This document shows, in pieces, positions 35,257 through 44,869 of a stretch of DNA of 64,000 nucleotides. Position 1 is the stretch's first letter, and each line of letters opens with the position of its first letter. The DNA is from Thalassomonas haliotis (lineage in GTDB: Bacteria > Pseudomonadota > Gammaproteobacteria > Enterobacterales > Alteromonadaceae). A model generated the notes under the pieces. It was not told the DNA's origin, ran no database searches, and saw only the letters and a program-made list of their open reading frames with translations. Location of the stretch: assembly GCF_028657945.1 (NCBI RefSeq), contig NZ_CP059693.1:1612001-1676000 (forward strand), written 5' to 3'. The translations under genes were made by a program, and so were the position numbers.

Positions 35257-35923
35257 TCAAGAGCAGAAATTTGCCCGCTGGCTTGATGGTAAATCGTCAC
35301 AAGTAAACAAGAGTAGCAGCGAACAGGATAAATGCTGGCAGGACAGGGCAGAGATGGCGCAGCAGTTATTTCACCAGGCCAGTCTGGAAGAAGAAAGAGC
35401 AGTGCCTGCCTGGGACAGGGGCAGTACCTTTAGTGGCGGTGAGCAAAAGAGCTGGTGGCAATGGTCGGGTTTACCCGCGTTGTCTATGGCCTGTTCGCTG
35501 TTTGCCCTTGCCCTGGTATTGCTAAAAGTTGAGCTGGTGGTGCAGGATGAGGGCATTTTATTGACTTTCGCCGGCAATTCCCAGGCGCAGCAGGAAACCC
35601 TGGTAAATACCCTGGTAGAGCAGAAATTGAAAGAGTTCGCCGGCGAGCAGCAAGTGGTACTGGCCAATTATGCCGCCGATATTGTGACCCGGCAGCAGGA
35701 CAATAACTTGCAGCTGGCCAGTTATATTCTTGATGCCTCCAGGCAGGAGCGCCAGGAAGATATCGGTGATTTTATCAGCTATATCAATGACCAGCGAAAA
35801 GATGAACAGTTAGAGCAAAAAATTAAATTTCAGCAGCTTGAACATAAGATCAAATTGCAAACTATCAGTACTACATCATCGGCTAAGACAGCCAAACCCG
35901 CCAACTGGCGTATAGAGGAGTGA
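35249..35923 (+). CDS. Single-pass membrane protein, probable anti-sigma factor
   Basis: The 224-residue product starts at ATG 35249 with an excellent GGAGG site. It has a roughly 75-residue cytosolic N-terminus opening MSDQEQKFARWLDGKSS, one membrane helix (LPALSMACSLFALALVLLKV), and a Gln/Glu-rich periplasmic helix with coiled-coil character. Overlap with the sigma gene and the topology suggest an anti-sigma factor. No zinc-binding HxxxCxxC motif is present, so it would not be a zinc-type anti-sigma. The assignment comes from context, not sequence similarity. Confidence 0.65.
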   Translation: MSDQEQKFARWLDGKSSQVNKSSSEQDKCWQDRAEMAQQLFHQASLEEERAVPAWDRGSTFSGGEQKSWWQWSGLPALSMACSLFALALVLLKVELVVQDEGILLTFAGNSQAQQETLVNTLVEQKLKEFAGEQQVVLANYAADIVTRQQDNNLQLASYILDASRQERQEDIGDFISYINDQRKDEQLEQKIKFQQLEHKIKLQTISTTSSAKTAKPANWRIEE

Positions 35924-35927
35924 TCAG

Positions 35928-36848
35928 ATGTCAACATTATTAAAATTTTTCCCTTGTGCCGTACTTGCCTGCGCTGTCAGTGCCGTCGCCCAAAGCCAGG
36001 ATTATGCGGATATGCATAAGCAGCTTGATATTATGGGCAAAATCATCGAGTCGTCGGTGGGAGCTGATAATAGCCGCAATAGTCGGAAAGAGTCCCGGGT
36101 CACAGGTGTCGACAGTACCTATTTAAAGGGGCTGGGGGTCGTCTTTACCGTGAATTCCAGTTCGATGAGAGGCAGCCACGGCAGTTATAACTTTAATTTT
36201 GTGATACCACCTATCCCGGAAATACCTGTGGTTAATCTTGGCTCGCGCGAGCACGAAGAGCTTGTTGAAGTGGAAGCTCATGTGGCGGAGGCGCTGGAGT
36301 CAGCTTCAGAAAGTTATGAGCGGGCACTCGATTCCCTGGATGATGAAAGAGATCAATACCGGGAGTTAAGGGATCAGCAGCGGGATATGGCCAGGGAAGT
36401 ACGGGATATTGAGCGGGAAATGCGGGATTTGCAGTACCAGTTGCGCCGCGTTGACGATGAAAACCAAAAGGAGCTGGTACAGCAAAAGGCCCAATTGGAG
36501 GAGAAAAAAGTGAAAGTGGAAAAGCAGCGCAAAGCTGTCAAGCAACGTGCTGAAAAGTATAATGAAAAGCAAAAAATAGCTAAACAAAAGCAACAGGCAC
36601 AGCGCAGCGATTTTTACCGGGAGCTGTCAACTGCTATGGCAGAAACCTTGTGCCTGTACGGTAACGGCTTGAAGGCTTTGCCTAAAAGTGAAAAAGTTAC
36701 CGTGATTTTAAAGGCCGGCGGAGACAAGGAAGGCCGTCGCTACAAAGATAAGATTTTTGTTTACAACAAAAAAGATATTTCAGCCTGCAGCAGCGACAGA
36801 ATCTCGGTAGCTAAGTTATTGGAAAAAGGCCAGGGCTACCAGTTTTAA
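35928..36848 (+). CDS. Secreted coiled-coil protein of the sigma operon
   Basis: The 306-residue product has a signal peptide (FFPCAVLACAVSAVAQSQ). A short conserved-looking beta part (TYLKGLGVVFTVNSS, residues about 62-100) includes a Pro-rich FVIPPIPEIPVV segment. A long charged coiled coil follows (about 105-230; REVRDIEREMRDLQYQLRRV), then a C-terminal beta-alpha part with KVTVILKAGGDKEG. It starts 4 bases after the anti-sigma gene, so the three genes form one operon. It is probably periplasmic, and may be the stress-sensing or effector component. I do not recognise a named family. Confidence 0.7.
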   Translation: MSTLLKFFPCAVLACAVSAVAQSQDYADMHKQLDIMGKIIESSVGADNSRNSRKESRVTGVDSTYLKGLGVVFTVNSSSMRGSHGSYNFNFVIPPIPEIPVVNLGSREHEELVEVEAHVAEALESASESYERALDSLDDERDQYRELRDQQRDMAREVRDIEREMRDLQYQLRRVDDENQKELVQQKAQLEEKKVKVEKQRKAVKQRAEKYNEKQKIAKQKQQAQRSDFYRELSTAMAETLCLYGNGLKALPKSEKVTVILKAGGDKEGRRYKDKIFVYNKKDISACSSDRISVAKLLEKGQGYQF

Positions 36849-36912
36849 TCGAGCTGTGAGCTTTAAAGGCATGCCGCATCAGTAGCTAATAGAACAGGCT
36901 CCTGAAACGAAA

Positions 36913-36944
36913 GAAGCTTTACCTGAGGGTAAAGCTTCTTTTTT
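36913..36944 (+). terminator. Bidirectional terminator, sigma operon / 36966 gene
   Basis: A perfect 11-bp stem GAAGCTTTACC/GGTAAAGCTTC with a TGAG loop is followed by six T on the plus strand and TTTC on the minus. It serves both convergent units. No docked repeat follows it. Confidence 0.95.
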
Positions 36945-36965
36945 GGCAACTCAAAGTGCAGAAAC

Positions 36966-37394
36966 TTATAAGTTCTGTTTGGTTTCACAGTCCTGAAGTG
37001 TCATATCATGGAAAAAGGCATTATTTTCTTTTGCGTTGAAGGTTGAAATAAATTGCTGTAATTTATCGTTGAAGATGTTGGCAATTTCAAAGAATTGATT
37101 CTTTTTTTCAACCGGCTTGCTGATAAAACGCTGTCCCTGGCGGACGGGGAGCTGGAGTAAAGGTTTGCTCAGTAACTGTCCCAGGGAAACCAGGCTGGCG
37201 TCCCGGGCGATATTCAGCTGCGAGCTTGTGTTGCCTGTCAAACGGGCAGGCATAGTATAAACCTTCACAATCTGGCTGATAACTTTAACTTTTTGCTCCG
37301 CCGGGGCATTGGCGGAAGCAGATGAGACGATACCACATAAACCTAAGGTACTTAGTGATATATATAATAGTAAAGGCTTCAATGATAATTTCAT
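36966..37394 (-). CDS. Hypothetical periplasmic protein, 142 aa
   Basis: A signal peptide is clear: MKLSLKPLLLYISLSTLGLC, with processing near ASANA at about residue 30. The mature part of about 112 residues is basic and helical (DKLQQFISTFNAKENNAFF) and ends DCETKQNL with a single Cys. It contains no recognised domain. It converges with the sigma operon and shares its terminator. Function unknown. Confidence 0.65.
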   Translation of the reverse strand: MKLSLKPLLLYISLSTLGLCGIVSSASANAPAEQKVKVISQIVKVYTMPARLTGNTSSQLNIARDASLVSLGQLLSKPLLQLPVRQGQRFISKPVEKKNQFFEIANIFNDKLQQFISTFNAKENNAFFHDMTLQDCETKQNL

Positions 37395-37739
37395 TATAAT
37401 ATCCTGTTTAAGTAGTGTTTTCTCTAAAATCGAGCGAAACCTGAATCAAACCCGGCTAAGTTAATTCCTGTTATTTTTGGGTTTGGCCGGCCATTATATC
37501 TCAATAATTCCACAAAAGATCTTAATAATTGATCGTTTTTGTTAGATTTTTATATTTATTTGCTTACATTTTACTATAAACAGAAATATGTCTTGCTACG
37601 ACCCTTATGGGATAAGCTGCCTGTTTTTTACGATTAAAGGAGCTGTTTATTTGCCGGTCATCTTAACCAGAACCGGTACCGGCGGCTTTTCTTTCATTTT
37701 TTGAATCTTTATTTATCGGGATAAACCCTACTTTATCAC

Positions 37740-37872
37740 TTCCTGTGGACGTAGGATTGCTTACAGGAGGTCAGTACTTAGCTGATGTCTGGAGCATATA
37801 AGCTGAAATACTTCCCTGTATAAACCCTACTTTATCACTTCCTGTGGACGTAGGATAAATACTTCCCTGTAT
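37740..37872. repeat. Terminator-docked array, one short and one long unit (reads on minus strand)
   Basis: Read on the minus strand, the glcB terminator T-tract is followed by a short unit of about 51 bp and then a long unit of about 100 bp. Both open TACAGGGAAGTATTT and both end with the stem CCTACGTCC...AAGTAGGG. The long unit equals the short unit with about 48 bases (CAGCTT...GTAAGCA) inserted after TATTT, which shows how the two unit types relate. Confidence 0.9.
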
Positions 37873-37897
37873 AAAAAAACCGGGCATGTTAGCCCGG
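37873..37897 (-). terminator. Terminator of glcB
   Basis: Minus-strand CCGGGC/GCCCGG stem followed by seven T, about 40 bases past the stop. The T-tract runs directly into ATACAGGGAAG. Confidence 0.92.
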
Positions 37898-37937
37898 TTA
37901 TTGCTGCTTTTACTTTAAGCTACCTTAATCTGAAGGT

Positions 37938-40118
37938 TTATTTATCTGAGCTTTTTTGTTTTTTTACTTTCCTGAAATTATGCAGTAAAGGCTCGGTATA
38001 ACCGCTGGGCTGGTTTGTGCCGTTAAAGACCAGCTCGCAGGCGGCGCGAAAGGCGATACTGCTGTCAAAATCATTCGCCATCGGCTGGTAGCCGGGGTCA
38101 TGGCTATTTTGTTTATCAACGACCGCGGCCATTTTTTCCAGGCTCGCCCGTACCTGCTCCGGCGTACAAATACCATGGTATAACCAGTTGGCCATATGTT
38201 GGCTGGAGATGCGCAAGGTTGCCCTGTCTTCCATCAGGCCGACATTATTGATATCCGGCACTTTAGAGCAGCCGATCCCCTGATCTATCCAGCGCACCAC
38301 ATAACCGAGTATGCCCTGGGCATTATTGTCCAACTCGGCCTGTACTTCTTCCCGGCTCCAGTTGGTGTCTTGCGCCACCGGGAAGGCCAGCAAGTCATCA
38401 AGGTAAGCAGTGTTATTCTGGCTTAAGCCCGGATGTAAGGCGAAGACGTTCTGTTGGTGATAGTGCAGGGCATGCAAGGTGGCGGCTGTCGGTGACGGCA
38501 CCCAGGCGGTGGTAGCCCCGGCTTGCAGGTGGCCGATTTTTGTCGTCAGCATATTGGCCATCTGATCCGGAACCGGCCACATGCCTTTCCCTATCTGGGC
38601 TTTGCCGCTTAAGCCGCAGCTAAGGCCGATTTCGACATTGTTCTTTTCATAAGCCGCTATCCAGCGGGTATCCTTAATATCGGCCTTGCGCAGCATAGGG
38701 CCGGCGGCCATAGAGGTATGAATTTCATCGCCGGTTCTGTCTAAAAAGCCGGTATTGATAAAGACTACCCGCTCTTTGGCGGCAAAAATACAGGCCTTGA
38801 GGTTAACGCTGGTGCGGCGCTCTTCATCCATTATGCCCATCTTTAACGTATGCCGGGGTAAGTTCAGCATATCTTCGACCCGGTCGAATAAGGTATTGGC
38901 AAAAGCAACTTCTTCCGGGCCGTGCATTTTCGGCTTGACGATATAGATGGAGCCTTCCCGGCTGTTCGTAAGCCGGTTGTTTTTCCTGACATCATGCAAG
39001 GCTATTAAGGAAGTGACCACCGCATCTAAGATCCCTTCGGGAATTTCCCTGCCGGCCTGATCTAAGATGGCATCATTGGTCATCAGGTGGCCGACATTAC
39101 GGACAAACATTAAACTGCGCCCTTTAAGTTCAAGCTGGTCACCGGCAAGGGTTTGATAGCGTCGGTTGCTGTTCATGGTGCGGGTGATGATGCCGTCTTT
39201 CTTCTGTATCTGCTCACTGAGGTCGCCTTTGATTAAACCCAGCCAGTTACGATATGCCAGCACCTTGTCACTGGCATCGACGGCAGCGACGGAGTCTTCG
39301 CAATCCATGATAGTGGTCAAGGCGGCTTCGAGTAATATATCGCTGATACCGGCAGCATCCGCCTGGGCTATCGGGCTTTCACGATCAAAACAGATTTGAA
39401 AATGTAAACCATGATGTTTGAACAACAGGCTGTCCGGGATGTTGATACTGCCGGTAAAGCCGATAAAGCTATTTGGCTGACAAAGCCTGCTTTGTTTGCC
39501 GTCGCTTAAGGTCAGTATCAGTTGCGATCCGTCAAGCTGGTAATCGCTTACTTGCTGATGCGAACCTGACTCCAAAGGCAAAACCTGGTCGAGGAAGTTT
39601 TTGGCAAAAGCGACGACTTTGGCGCCGCGCACAGGATTATAAGCCCCGGACTTTTCGGCTCCCTGGGTTTGGCTTATCACATCTGTACCGTAAAGGGCAT
39701 CGTAAAGGCTACCCCAGCGGGCGTTTACCGCATTGAGGGCAAAGCGGGCGTTCATGATCGGCACCACCAGTTGCGGACCGGCTAAGGTGGCGACCTCCGG
39801 GTCAACATTTGCGGTCGATATCTTAAAGTCGGCCACTTGCGGGGCCAGGTAGTTAATTTCTTGCAAATACGCCTTGTACAAGTCAAAATCAAAATCCTCT
39901 CCCCGGTGCTGCTGATGCCAGCTGTCAAGCTTTTGTTGCAATTGCTCCCGCTTCGCCAGCAAGGCCTGGTTAACGGGGGTTAAATCTGAAATTAAGCGGG
40001 AAAACCCTTGCCAGAAATCTGCCGGTGTTAATCCGCTTGATGGCAGGGCTTCGTCTTCGATAAAGTCATATAAGCAAGATGCAACCTGCAGATTGGCGAC
40101 TGAAATTCTTTGCTCCAT
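37938..40118 (-). CDS. glcB: Malate synthase G
   Basis: The enzyme condenses glyoxylate with acetyl-CoA to malate in the glyoxylate shunt. Length 726 residues matches the G isoform (about 725), not the shorter A form. Recognisable segments include [32 protein letters not shown] (metal-binding acidic part), [36 protein letters not shown] and the C-terminal [14 protein letters not shown]. Isocitrate lyase is encoded 3 kb away, so both shunt enzymes are in this block. It has its own terminator. Confidence 0.96.
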   Translation of the reverse strand: MEQRISVANLQVASCLYDFIEDEALPSSGLTPADFWQGFSRLISDLTPVNQALLAKREQLQQKLDSWHQQHRGEDFDFDLYKAYLQEINYLAPQVADFKISTANVDPEVATLAGPQLVVPIMNARFALNAVNARWGSLYDALYGTDVISQTQGAEKSGAYNPVRGAKVVAFAKNFLDQVLPLESGSHQQVSDYQLDGSQLILTLSDGKQSRLCQPNSFIGFTGSINIPDSLLFKHHGLHFQICFDRESPIAQADAAGISDILLEAALTTIMDCEDSVAAVDASDKVLAYRNWLGLIKGDLSEQIQKKDGIITRTMNSNRRYQTLAGDQLELKGRSLMFVRNVGHLMTNDAILDQAGREIPEGILDAVVTSLIALHDVRKNNRLTNSREGSIYIVKPKMHGPEEVAFANTLFDRVEDMLNLPRHTLKMGIMDEERRTSVNLKACIFAAKERVVFINTGFLDRTGDEIHTSMAAGPMLRKADIKDTRWIAAYEKNNVEIGLSCGLSGKAQIGKGMWPVPDQMANMLTTKIGHLQAGATTAWVPSPTAATLHALHYHQQNVFALHPGLSQNNTAYLDDLLAFPVAQDTNWSREEVQAELDNNAQGILGYVVRWIDQGIGCSKVPDINNVGLMEDRATLRISSQHMANWLYHGICTPEQVRASLEKMAAVVDKQNSHDPGYQPMANDFDSSIAFRAACELVFNGTNQPSGYTEPLLHNFRKVKKQKSSDK

Positions 40119-40515
40119 AAATCCCTCTGTTAACGTTGAAAAAATGGCTGCCGGTGAGCTTTGGCTTTATGGTGAAAGTTGTCGCTGATGTTTTAACCCT
40201 AGCGACAAAATATGCTTAACCGGTGTGTTTAGGGCAATGTATGGGTTATTTTCATGCGGTGCAATAGCGCCGGTGTAGGAGCTGAATATATTCGCCGCTG
40301 AAGCATTGGCTAAAATTTGTTTGATGATACAGATGGATCTTTATAAGTTATTGAATAGATTATTTATTGTTTTTATCTTTAAATCCACGTCGGTAACTGA
40401 AATTAAAGTTATTGCTCTAATTTATCTTTGCTATTCATGATATGAATGCGAGACCTTGTTGATAATTATTAAACTTATGCTCCGGCCTGTTTTATGGCTT
40501 ACTGTGAGTTCTTAC
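40119..40515 (-). other. Promoter region of glcB
   Basis: These 397 bases lie upstream of glcB and downstream of lrgB. They are AT-rich, with no ORF, strong hairpin or recognisable operator. Confidence 0.4.
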
Positions 40516-41244
40516 TCAAACCTGACCGGTAAAGAAAACTTGCAAGTAAGCAATCAGGGCGGGGCTGATTAATGCTGTGATGATGGCGGATATGATCAAA
40601 GCCAGTGAGCCGTAGGCGCCATGCTCATAACTGGTTTTACTTATGGTGGCTGTGCCCAGGGCATGGCTGGCTGCGCCTATGGCCAGCCCCTGGGCTTTCG
40701 GCGAATGGACATTTATCGCTCTAAGCCATGCCGGCCCCAATAAGGCGCCAAAAAGCCCGGCAAGGATGATGGCAAAGGCAGTGACCGAGGTATCCCCCTT
40801 AAGTTCGTCGGTTAATGCCAGGCCTATCGGGGTGGTGATAGATTTAAGCGACAGGGAAACGGCAATTTGCGGATAATTAAGCAATAACATGGTTAAGCAG
40901 AAGCTGATGCTGATCACCAGCAAGGCCCCTAAGACCAGCAGGGAAAAGATCACTTTCCATTGTTTGGCTATTTGCGACAACTGCTGGTACAGCGGGAAAC
41001 CCAGGGCGACAACGGCAGGTTCAAGCAGCATATTCAACGGCTCGGTAGCGTGGTAAAACTGTGCAAACGGCATCTCAGCCACTAGCAGGCAGGGGATGAT
41101 CACTAAAATGGACAGCAGCATGGGATTCAGCCAGATTTGCCTGCTGCGCCTTTGCAGCCAGGCGAAGCCCTGGTAAAGGATGACGGTCGCCAGGATCAAG
41201 AGTACTGAAGTAAAGATATCTGCTGCTGGGGCGGGGAAAAACAT
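40516..41244 (-). CDS. LrgB/CidB-family membrane protein
   Basis: This 242-residue polytopic protein has the LrgB family core: AEMPFAQFYHATEPLNMLLEP near residue 58, SLKSITTPIGLALTDELKGD (about 135) and SHALGTATISKTSYEHGAYG (about 190). The family was first tied to murein hydrolase export and, in some bacteria, to pyruvate or glycolate transport (plant PLGG1 is a relative). The gene follows an LrgA-type gene by 5 bases, as usual. Its place between malate synthase and isocitrate lyase genes favours an organic-acid transport role, but this is inference. Confidence 0.85.
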   Translation of the reverse strand: MFFPAPAADIFTSVLLILATVILYQGFAWLQRRSRQIWLNPMLLSILVIIPCLLVAEMPFAQFYHATEPLNMLLEPAVVALGFPLYQQLSQIAKQWKVIFSLLVLGALLVISISFCLTMLLLNYPQIAVSLSLKSITTPIGLALTDELKGDTSVTAFAIILAGLFGALLGPAWLRAINVHSPKAQGLAIGAASHALGTATISKTSYEHGAYGSLALIISAIITALISPALIAYLQVFFTGQV

Positions 41245-41249
41245 CTGGC

Positions 41250-41690
41250 TCAGGCTCCCGGTTGCTTGTTCACGGCTTTAGTTTGGCAAAAATGCTCGCA
41301 GCACAGACCAACAAAAGTTAACAGGATGAAAGTTGTGATAAAAATGATAGTGACTATGGCCAGGCCGTGTTGCTGAATCAGCTCAAAATGATTGATAATG
41401 CCGACCCCCGCAGGAACAAAACACACCCCCATATGCTGGATAATCCAGGTGATGGCGGGTTTGATGATTTGCGCATCGAAGATTTGAAAATGCAGCAGGG
41501 CGGTAAAGACCATCATGCCGTGCAGGCTGCCCGGCAGTCCCCCCAGGGTTGCCGCCAGCAGCTTACCCGCCGCCAGACTGACGGCGATAGCGGAAATACT
41601 ATATAAGCAGATAAACAGCGGCTTATGCTTGAAACGGCTGAACACAGACACAAGGGAACTCCTTAGCCCAAACAGATGAGCTGAAAACAC
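41250..41690 (-). CDS. LrgA/CidA-family membrane protein
   Basis: A 146-residue membrane protein with about four helices. The LrgA signature region is LGGLPGSLHGMMVFTALLHF (about residues 48-68), followed by MGVCFVPAGVGIINHFELIQ. It forms the standard LrgA-LrgB pair with the next gene. The first 25 residues are basic and may be an extension, since no closer start is evident. Confidence 0.82.
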   Translation of the reverse strand: MFSAHLFGLRSSLVSVFSRFKHKPLFICLYSISAIAVSLAAGKLLAATLGGLPGSLHGMMVFTALLHFQIFDAQIIKPAITWIIQHMGVCFVPAGVGIINHFELIQQHGLAIVTIIFITTFILLTFVGLCCEHFCQTKAVNKQPGA

Positions 41691-41763
41691 TTGCCTTAAA
41701 GCACATATCTTAGAATGCTTACCTTAAAGAAAGGAACTGAAAAAGTCAGCCTTACGCCCAATT

Positions 41764-42699
41764 TCAGCTTTGGGCGGCGGCTTCAATCACCAGCTGCCGG
41801 AACCAGATATGGCTGGCATCATGATGCAGCAGCGGACTCCAGATCATTTTTAACTCTATCTCGGGAATATCAAAAGGTGGTTTTAAAATGGTAAAGCTGC
41901 TGTCGTCTTTATGCAATAACGCGGCTTTGGACGGTAAGGTGGCGATCAGATCATCTTCGTAGGCCAGCTGCATCGCCACATGGTAATTACGGGTAAAAAC
42001 CTTGATATCGCGCTTTTTACCGAGCCTGGCAAGGGCTTCATCTACCCAGCCAAGTTTCTGGACATCTTTGGGGTCCATGCCGACGCCGACGCCGAAGCCG
42101 GTTTTTGAAACCCAGACATGTTTGGAGGCAAGATAAGAGTTCAGGTTAAACTTTGATACCACAGGGTGGTCTGCGCTGAGCAGGCAGGAAAAGGTGTCGC
42201 GCCAGATGGTTTTTTGGTGGAACGATTGCGGCAATTCGTCGAAACGGTTGATGGCCATGTCGATTTTTCCCGCCTCAACATCATGAAAGGTAACATCACT
42301 CGGGGTCATGATATCTATGGTGATATTGGGGGCAATCTGGTTGATGCGCCTCAATAACCCCGGCAGCAGGGTGGAAGCGGCATAATCGCTGGCCATTAAA
42401 CGAAATACCCGCTGGCTGTTTTGCTCGTTAAACTCTTCTTCGCCCTGCAGCGCTTCTTCCAGCTCAAGGAGGATTTTCCTGATGGCAGGAGCCAGGGATC
42501 TGGCGCGCTCTGTCGGCACCATGCCGTCCGAGGTACGTACCAGGATAGGATCATTAAACAGGGTTCTTAGACGTTTCAGGCCATTACTCATGGCCGGTTG
42601 CGTGATATTTAACTGTCTGGCGGCACGGGTAACATTCTTTTCCCTTAGCAGCACATCAAGGTAAATCAACAGGTTTAAATCAATCTTAGAAATATTCAT
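41764..42699 (-). CDS. LysR-type regulator, divergent from isocitrate lyase
   Basis: A 311-residue regulator. I chose the ATG at 42699 because MNISKIDLNLLIYLDVLLRE is the normal LysR beginning; the open frame extends 69 bases further with a hydrophobic, non-family sequence. The HTH is VTRAARQLNITQPAMSNGLK and is followed by a substrate-binding domain. The DNLLIYLDVLL-type start and GMVPTERA resemble the NodD/LeuO-like subgroup. Its divergent orientation to aceA and proximity to lrgAB and glcB suggest it controls glyoxylate or organic-acid metabolism. Confidence 0.85.
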   Translation of the reverse strand: MNISKIDLNLLIYLDVLLREKNVTRAARQLNITQPAMSNGLKRLRTLFNDPILVRTSDGMVPTERARSLAPAIRKILLELEEALQGEEEFNEQNSQRVFRLMASDYAASTLLPGLLRRINQIAPNITIDIMTPSDVTFHDVEAGKIDMAINRFDELPQSFHQKTIWRDTFSCLLSADHPVVSKFNLNSYLASKHVWVSKTGFGVGVGMDPKDVQKLGWVDEALARLGKKRDIKVFTRNYHVAMQLAYEDDLIATLPSKAALLHKDDSSFTILKPPFDIPEIELKMIWSPLLHHDASHIWFRQLVIEAAAQS

Positions 42700-43084
42700 A
42701 GACTTAATGATCTTCAAAAAAAATATAACTGATATAGATGTGACTACTATAAAGGCAAACAAGCTCATGATTCAATCTATTAGAAAAAAATGACTGTAAA
42801 CGATTCCTTATATTTAAATTCTGTTTTGTTTTTACTTATTGAAAATAAAGTTATTTTTTCTTGTTTTGGATTAGAGTATACATACTAATATTTCTTTTGT
42901 GAATCTTGGTTATCTAACATATAAATTTTGTAAATGAACGGCGGCTGGAATAGTATTTTGTTTGTCCGATGTGAAAGCTTTTATGTCCGGTTACATTTGG
43001 CTATTTGATTTAGTTGCATCTAGCCTGAGTAAACCGGCCCAGTTCCATCAAAACTTTTTAAAAAGATTATCCAAAGGAAGTGTT
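42700..43084. promoter_or_regulatory. Divergent promoter region, LysR / aceA
   Basis: 385 AT-rich bases between the chosen starts. Promoters for both genes should be here. I found no clean T-N11-A operator. Confidence 0.4.
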
Positions 43085-44680
43085 ATGTCTACCTACAACA
43101 GCGAAATTGATTCTTTAGCGTCACTTATTTCTTCTAAGCAAGAAGCCTGGCAGGCAATCTCGCCTGAGTCAGTGGCACGGATGCGTTTGCAAAACCGTTT
43201 CAAAACCGGATTAGATATTGCTAAATACACCGCGGCGATTATGCGGGAAGACATGGCAAATTACGATGCCGACAACAGCAAATATACCCAGTCCCTGGGT
43301 TGCTGGCATGGCTTTATCGGCCAGCAAAAAATGATTTCCATTAAAAAGCACTTCAACAATACCGATCGTCGTTATCTCTATCTTTCCGGCTGGATGGTGG
43401 CGGCGCTGCGTTCTGAGTTCGGTCCTTTGCCGGATCAGTCAATGCACGAAAAAACTTCGGTTGCCGGTTTAATCGAAGAGTTATACACCTTTTTACGCCA
43501 GGCGGATGCCCGTGAGTTAGGCGGCTTGTTCCGGGAGCTGGACCAGGCAAAAGAAGCCGGTGATGCCGCGAAAGAAAAAGAAGTACAGGCGGCTATCGAC
43601 GGTCATCAAACCCATGTAGTGCCGATTATTGCCGATATTGATGCCGGGTTTGGTAATGCCGAAGCTACCTATTTAATGGCCAAGCAAATGATTGAAGCCG
43701 GTGCCTGTTGTATTCAAATCGAGAACCAGGTTTCCGATGAGAAGCAATGTGGCCACCAGGACGGTAAAGTAACGGTTCCTCATGAAGACTTCCTGGCAAA
43801 AATCCGCGCTGTGCGTTACGCCTTCCTTGAGTTGGGCATTGAAGACGGGGTGATTGTTGCCCGTACCGATTCTTTAGGCGCCGGTTTAACCAAGCAAATT
43901 GCCGTGACCAAAGAGCCGGGCGATTTGGGCGACCAGTACAATGCTTTCCTTGATTGTGAAGAGATCAGTCCGCAAAACATGCAAAACGGCGATGTGATCA
44001 TTAACCAGGGGGGCAAGTTAATGCGTCCGAAACGCCTGGCCAGTAATTTATTTCAGTTCAAACAGGGCACAGGTGAAGCGCGTTGCGTACTTGACTGTAT
44101 TACGTCATTGAAAAACGGCGCTGATTTACTTTGGATTGAAACCGAGAAGCCTCATATCGGTCAAATCGGTGCTATGGTTGATGCTATCCGTGAAGTGGTG
44201 CCGGATGCCAAACTGGTCTATAACAACTCGCCTTCCTTTAACTGGACATTAAACTTCCGTCAGCAGGTGTTTGATCTTATGGCGGAAGAAGGCAAAGATG
44301 TCTCTGCCTACGACCGCGAAAAGCTTATGAGTGAAGAATATGACAGCAGTGAACTGGCAGCGCTGGCTGATGAGAAAATCCGTACCTTCCAGGCGGATGC
44401 GGCTAAGCAGGCAGGCATTTTCCATCACCTGATCACTTTACCGACTTACCATACTGCGGCACTTTCTACTGATAATCTGGCCAAAGAATACTTCGGCGAG
44501 CAGGGCATGTTAGGTTATGTTAAAGGAGTACAGCGTAAGGAAATCCGTCAGGGCATTGCCTGTGTGAAACACCAGAATATGGCGGGTTCAGATATCGGCG
44601 ACGATCACAAGGAATACTTCTCCGGAGATGCCGCCCTTAAGGCCTCGGGTAAAGACAATACCATGAACCAGTTCAGCTAA
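43085..44680 (+). CDS. aceA: Isocitrate lyase (long form)
   Basis: The enzyme cleaves isocitrate to glyoxylate and succinate. ATG at 43085, with AAAGGAAG before it, gives 531 residues; the open frame extends upstream to 42962 but without a plausible start. Active-site segments are VPIIADIDAGFGNAEATYLM, the catalytic motif DEKQCGHQDGKV (KQCGH where E. coli has KKCGH) and NNSPSFNWTLNFRQQ. The length and KQCGH match the longer Pseudomonas/Colwellia-type isocitrate lyases. It pairs functionally with glcB. Confidence 0.95.
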   Translation: MSTYNSEIDSLASLISSKQEAWQAISPESVARMRLQNRFKTGLDIAKYTAAIMREDMANYDADNSKYTQSLGCWHGFIGQQKMISIKKHFNNTDRRYLYLSGWMVAALRSEFGPLPDQSMHEKTSVAGLIEELYTFLRQADARELGGLFRELDQAKEAGDAAKEKEVQAAIDGHQTHVVPIIADIDAGFGNAEATYLMAKQMIEAGACCIQIENQVSDEKQCGHQDGKVTVPHEDFLAKIRAVRYAFLELGIEDGVIVARTDSLGAGLTKQIAVTKEPGDLGDQYNAFLDCEEISPQNMQNGDVIINQGGKLMRPKRLASNLFQFKQGTGEARCVLDCITSLKNGADLLWIETEKPHIGQIGAMVDAIREVVPDAKLVYNNSPSFNWTLNFRQQVFDLMAEEGKDVSAYDREKLMSEEYDSSELAALADEKIRTFQADAAKQAGIFHHLITLPTYHTAALSTDNLAKEYFGEQGMLGYVKGVQRKEIRQGIACVKHQNMAGSDIGDDHKEYFSGDAALKASGKDNTMNQFS

Positions 44681-44714
44681 AATTTTTAGCCGTGCAAGCG
44701 GCTTTTTAAGTCAA

Positions 44715-44741
44715 GCCCGGCGTTTTTGCCGGGCTTTTTTT
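44715..44741 (+). terminator. Terminator of aceA
   Basis: GCCCGGC/GCCGGGC stem with a TTTTT-type loop and seven T. No TACAGG repeat follows, so not every terminator carries one. Confidence 0.93.
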
Positions 44742-44869
44742 ATTCGGGATAAAGAGGTGTAATGAAATTTTTAAATAAGACAAGCTGATCGTTTGTAAAT
44801 CCCGGCATTTTATTTCAATTCTTTGTTTTTCTGCTAACTTTAACATCATACTCTTATGGATGAGATGTC

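Larger units (their letters stand above)
37395..37937. other. Long intergenic region upstream of the 36966 gene and downstream of glcB
   Basis: These 543 bases hold the glcB terminator and docked repeat array (37740-37897). The 345 bases from 37395 to 37739 are AT-rich and presumably contain the promoter of the 36966 gene; I see no other feature there. Confidence 0.5.

Noticed and set aside
42962-43084. Upstream extension of isocitrate lyase
   Set aside because: The sequence is unlike the family and the ATG at 43085 has an excellent ribosome site.
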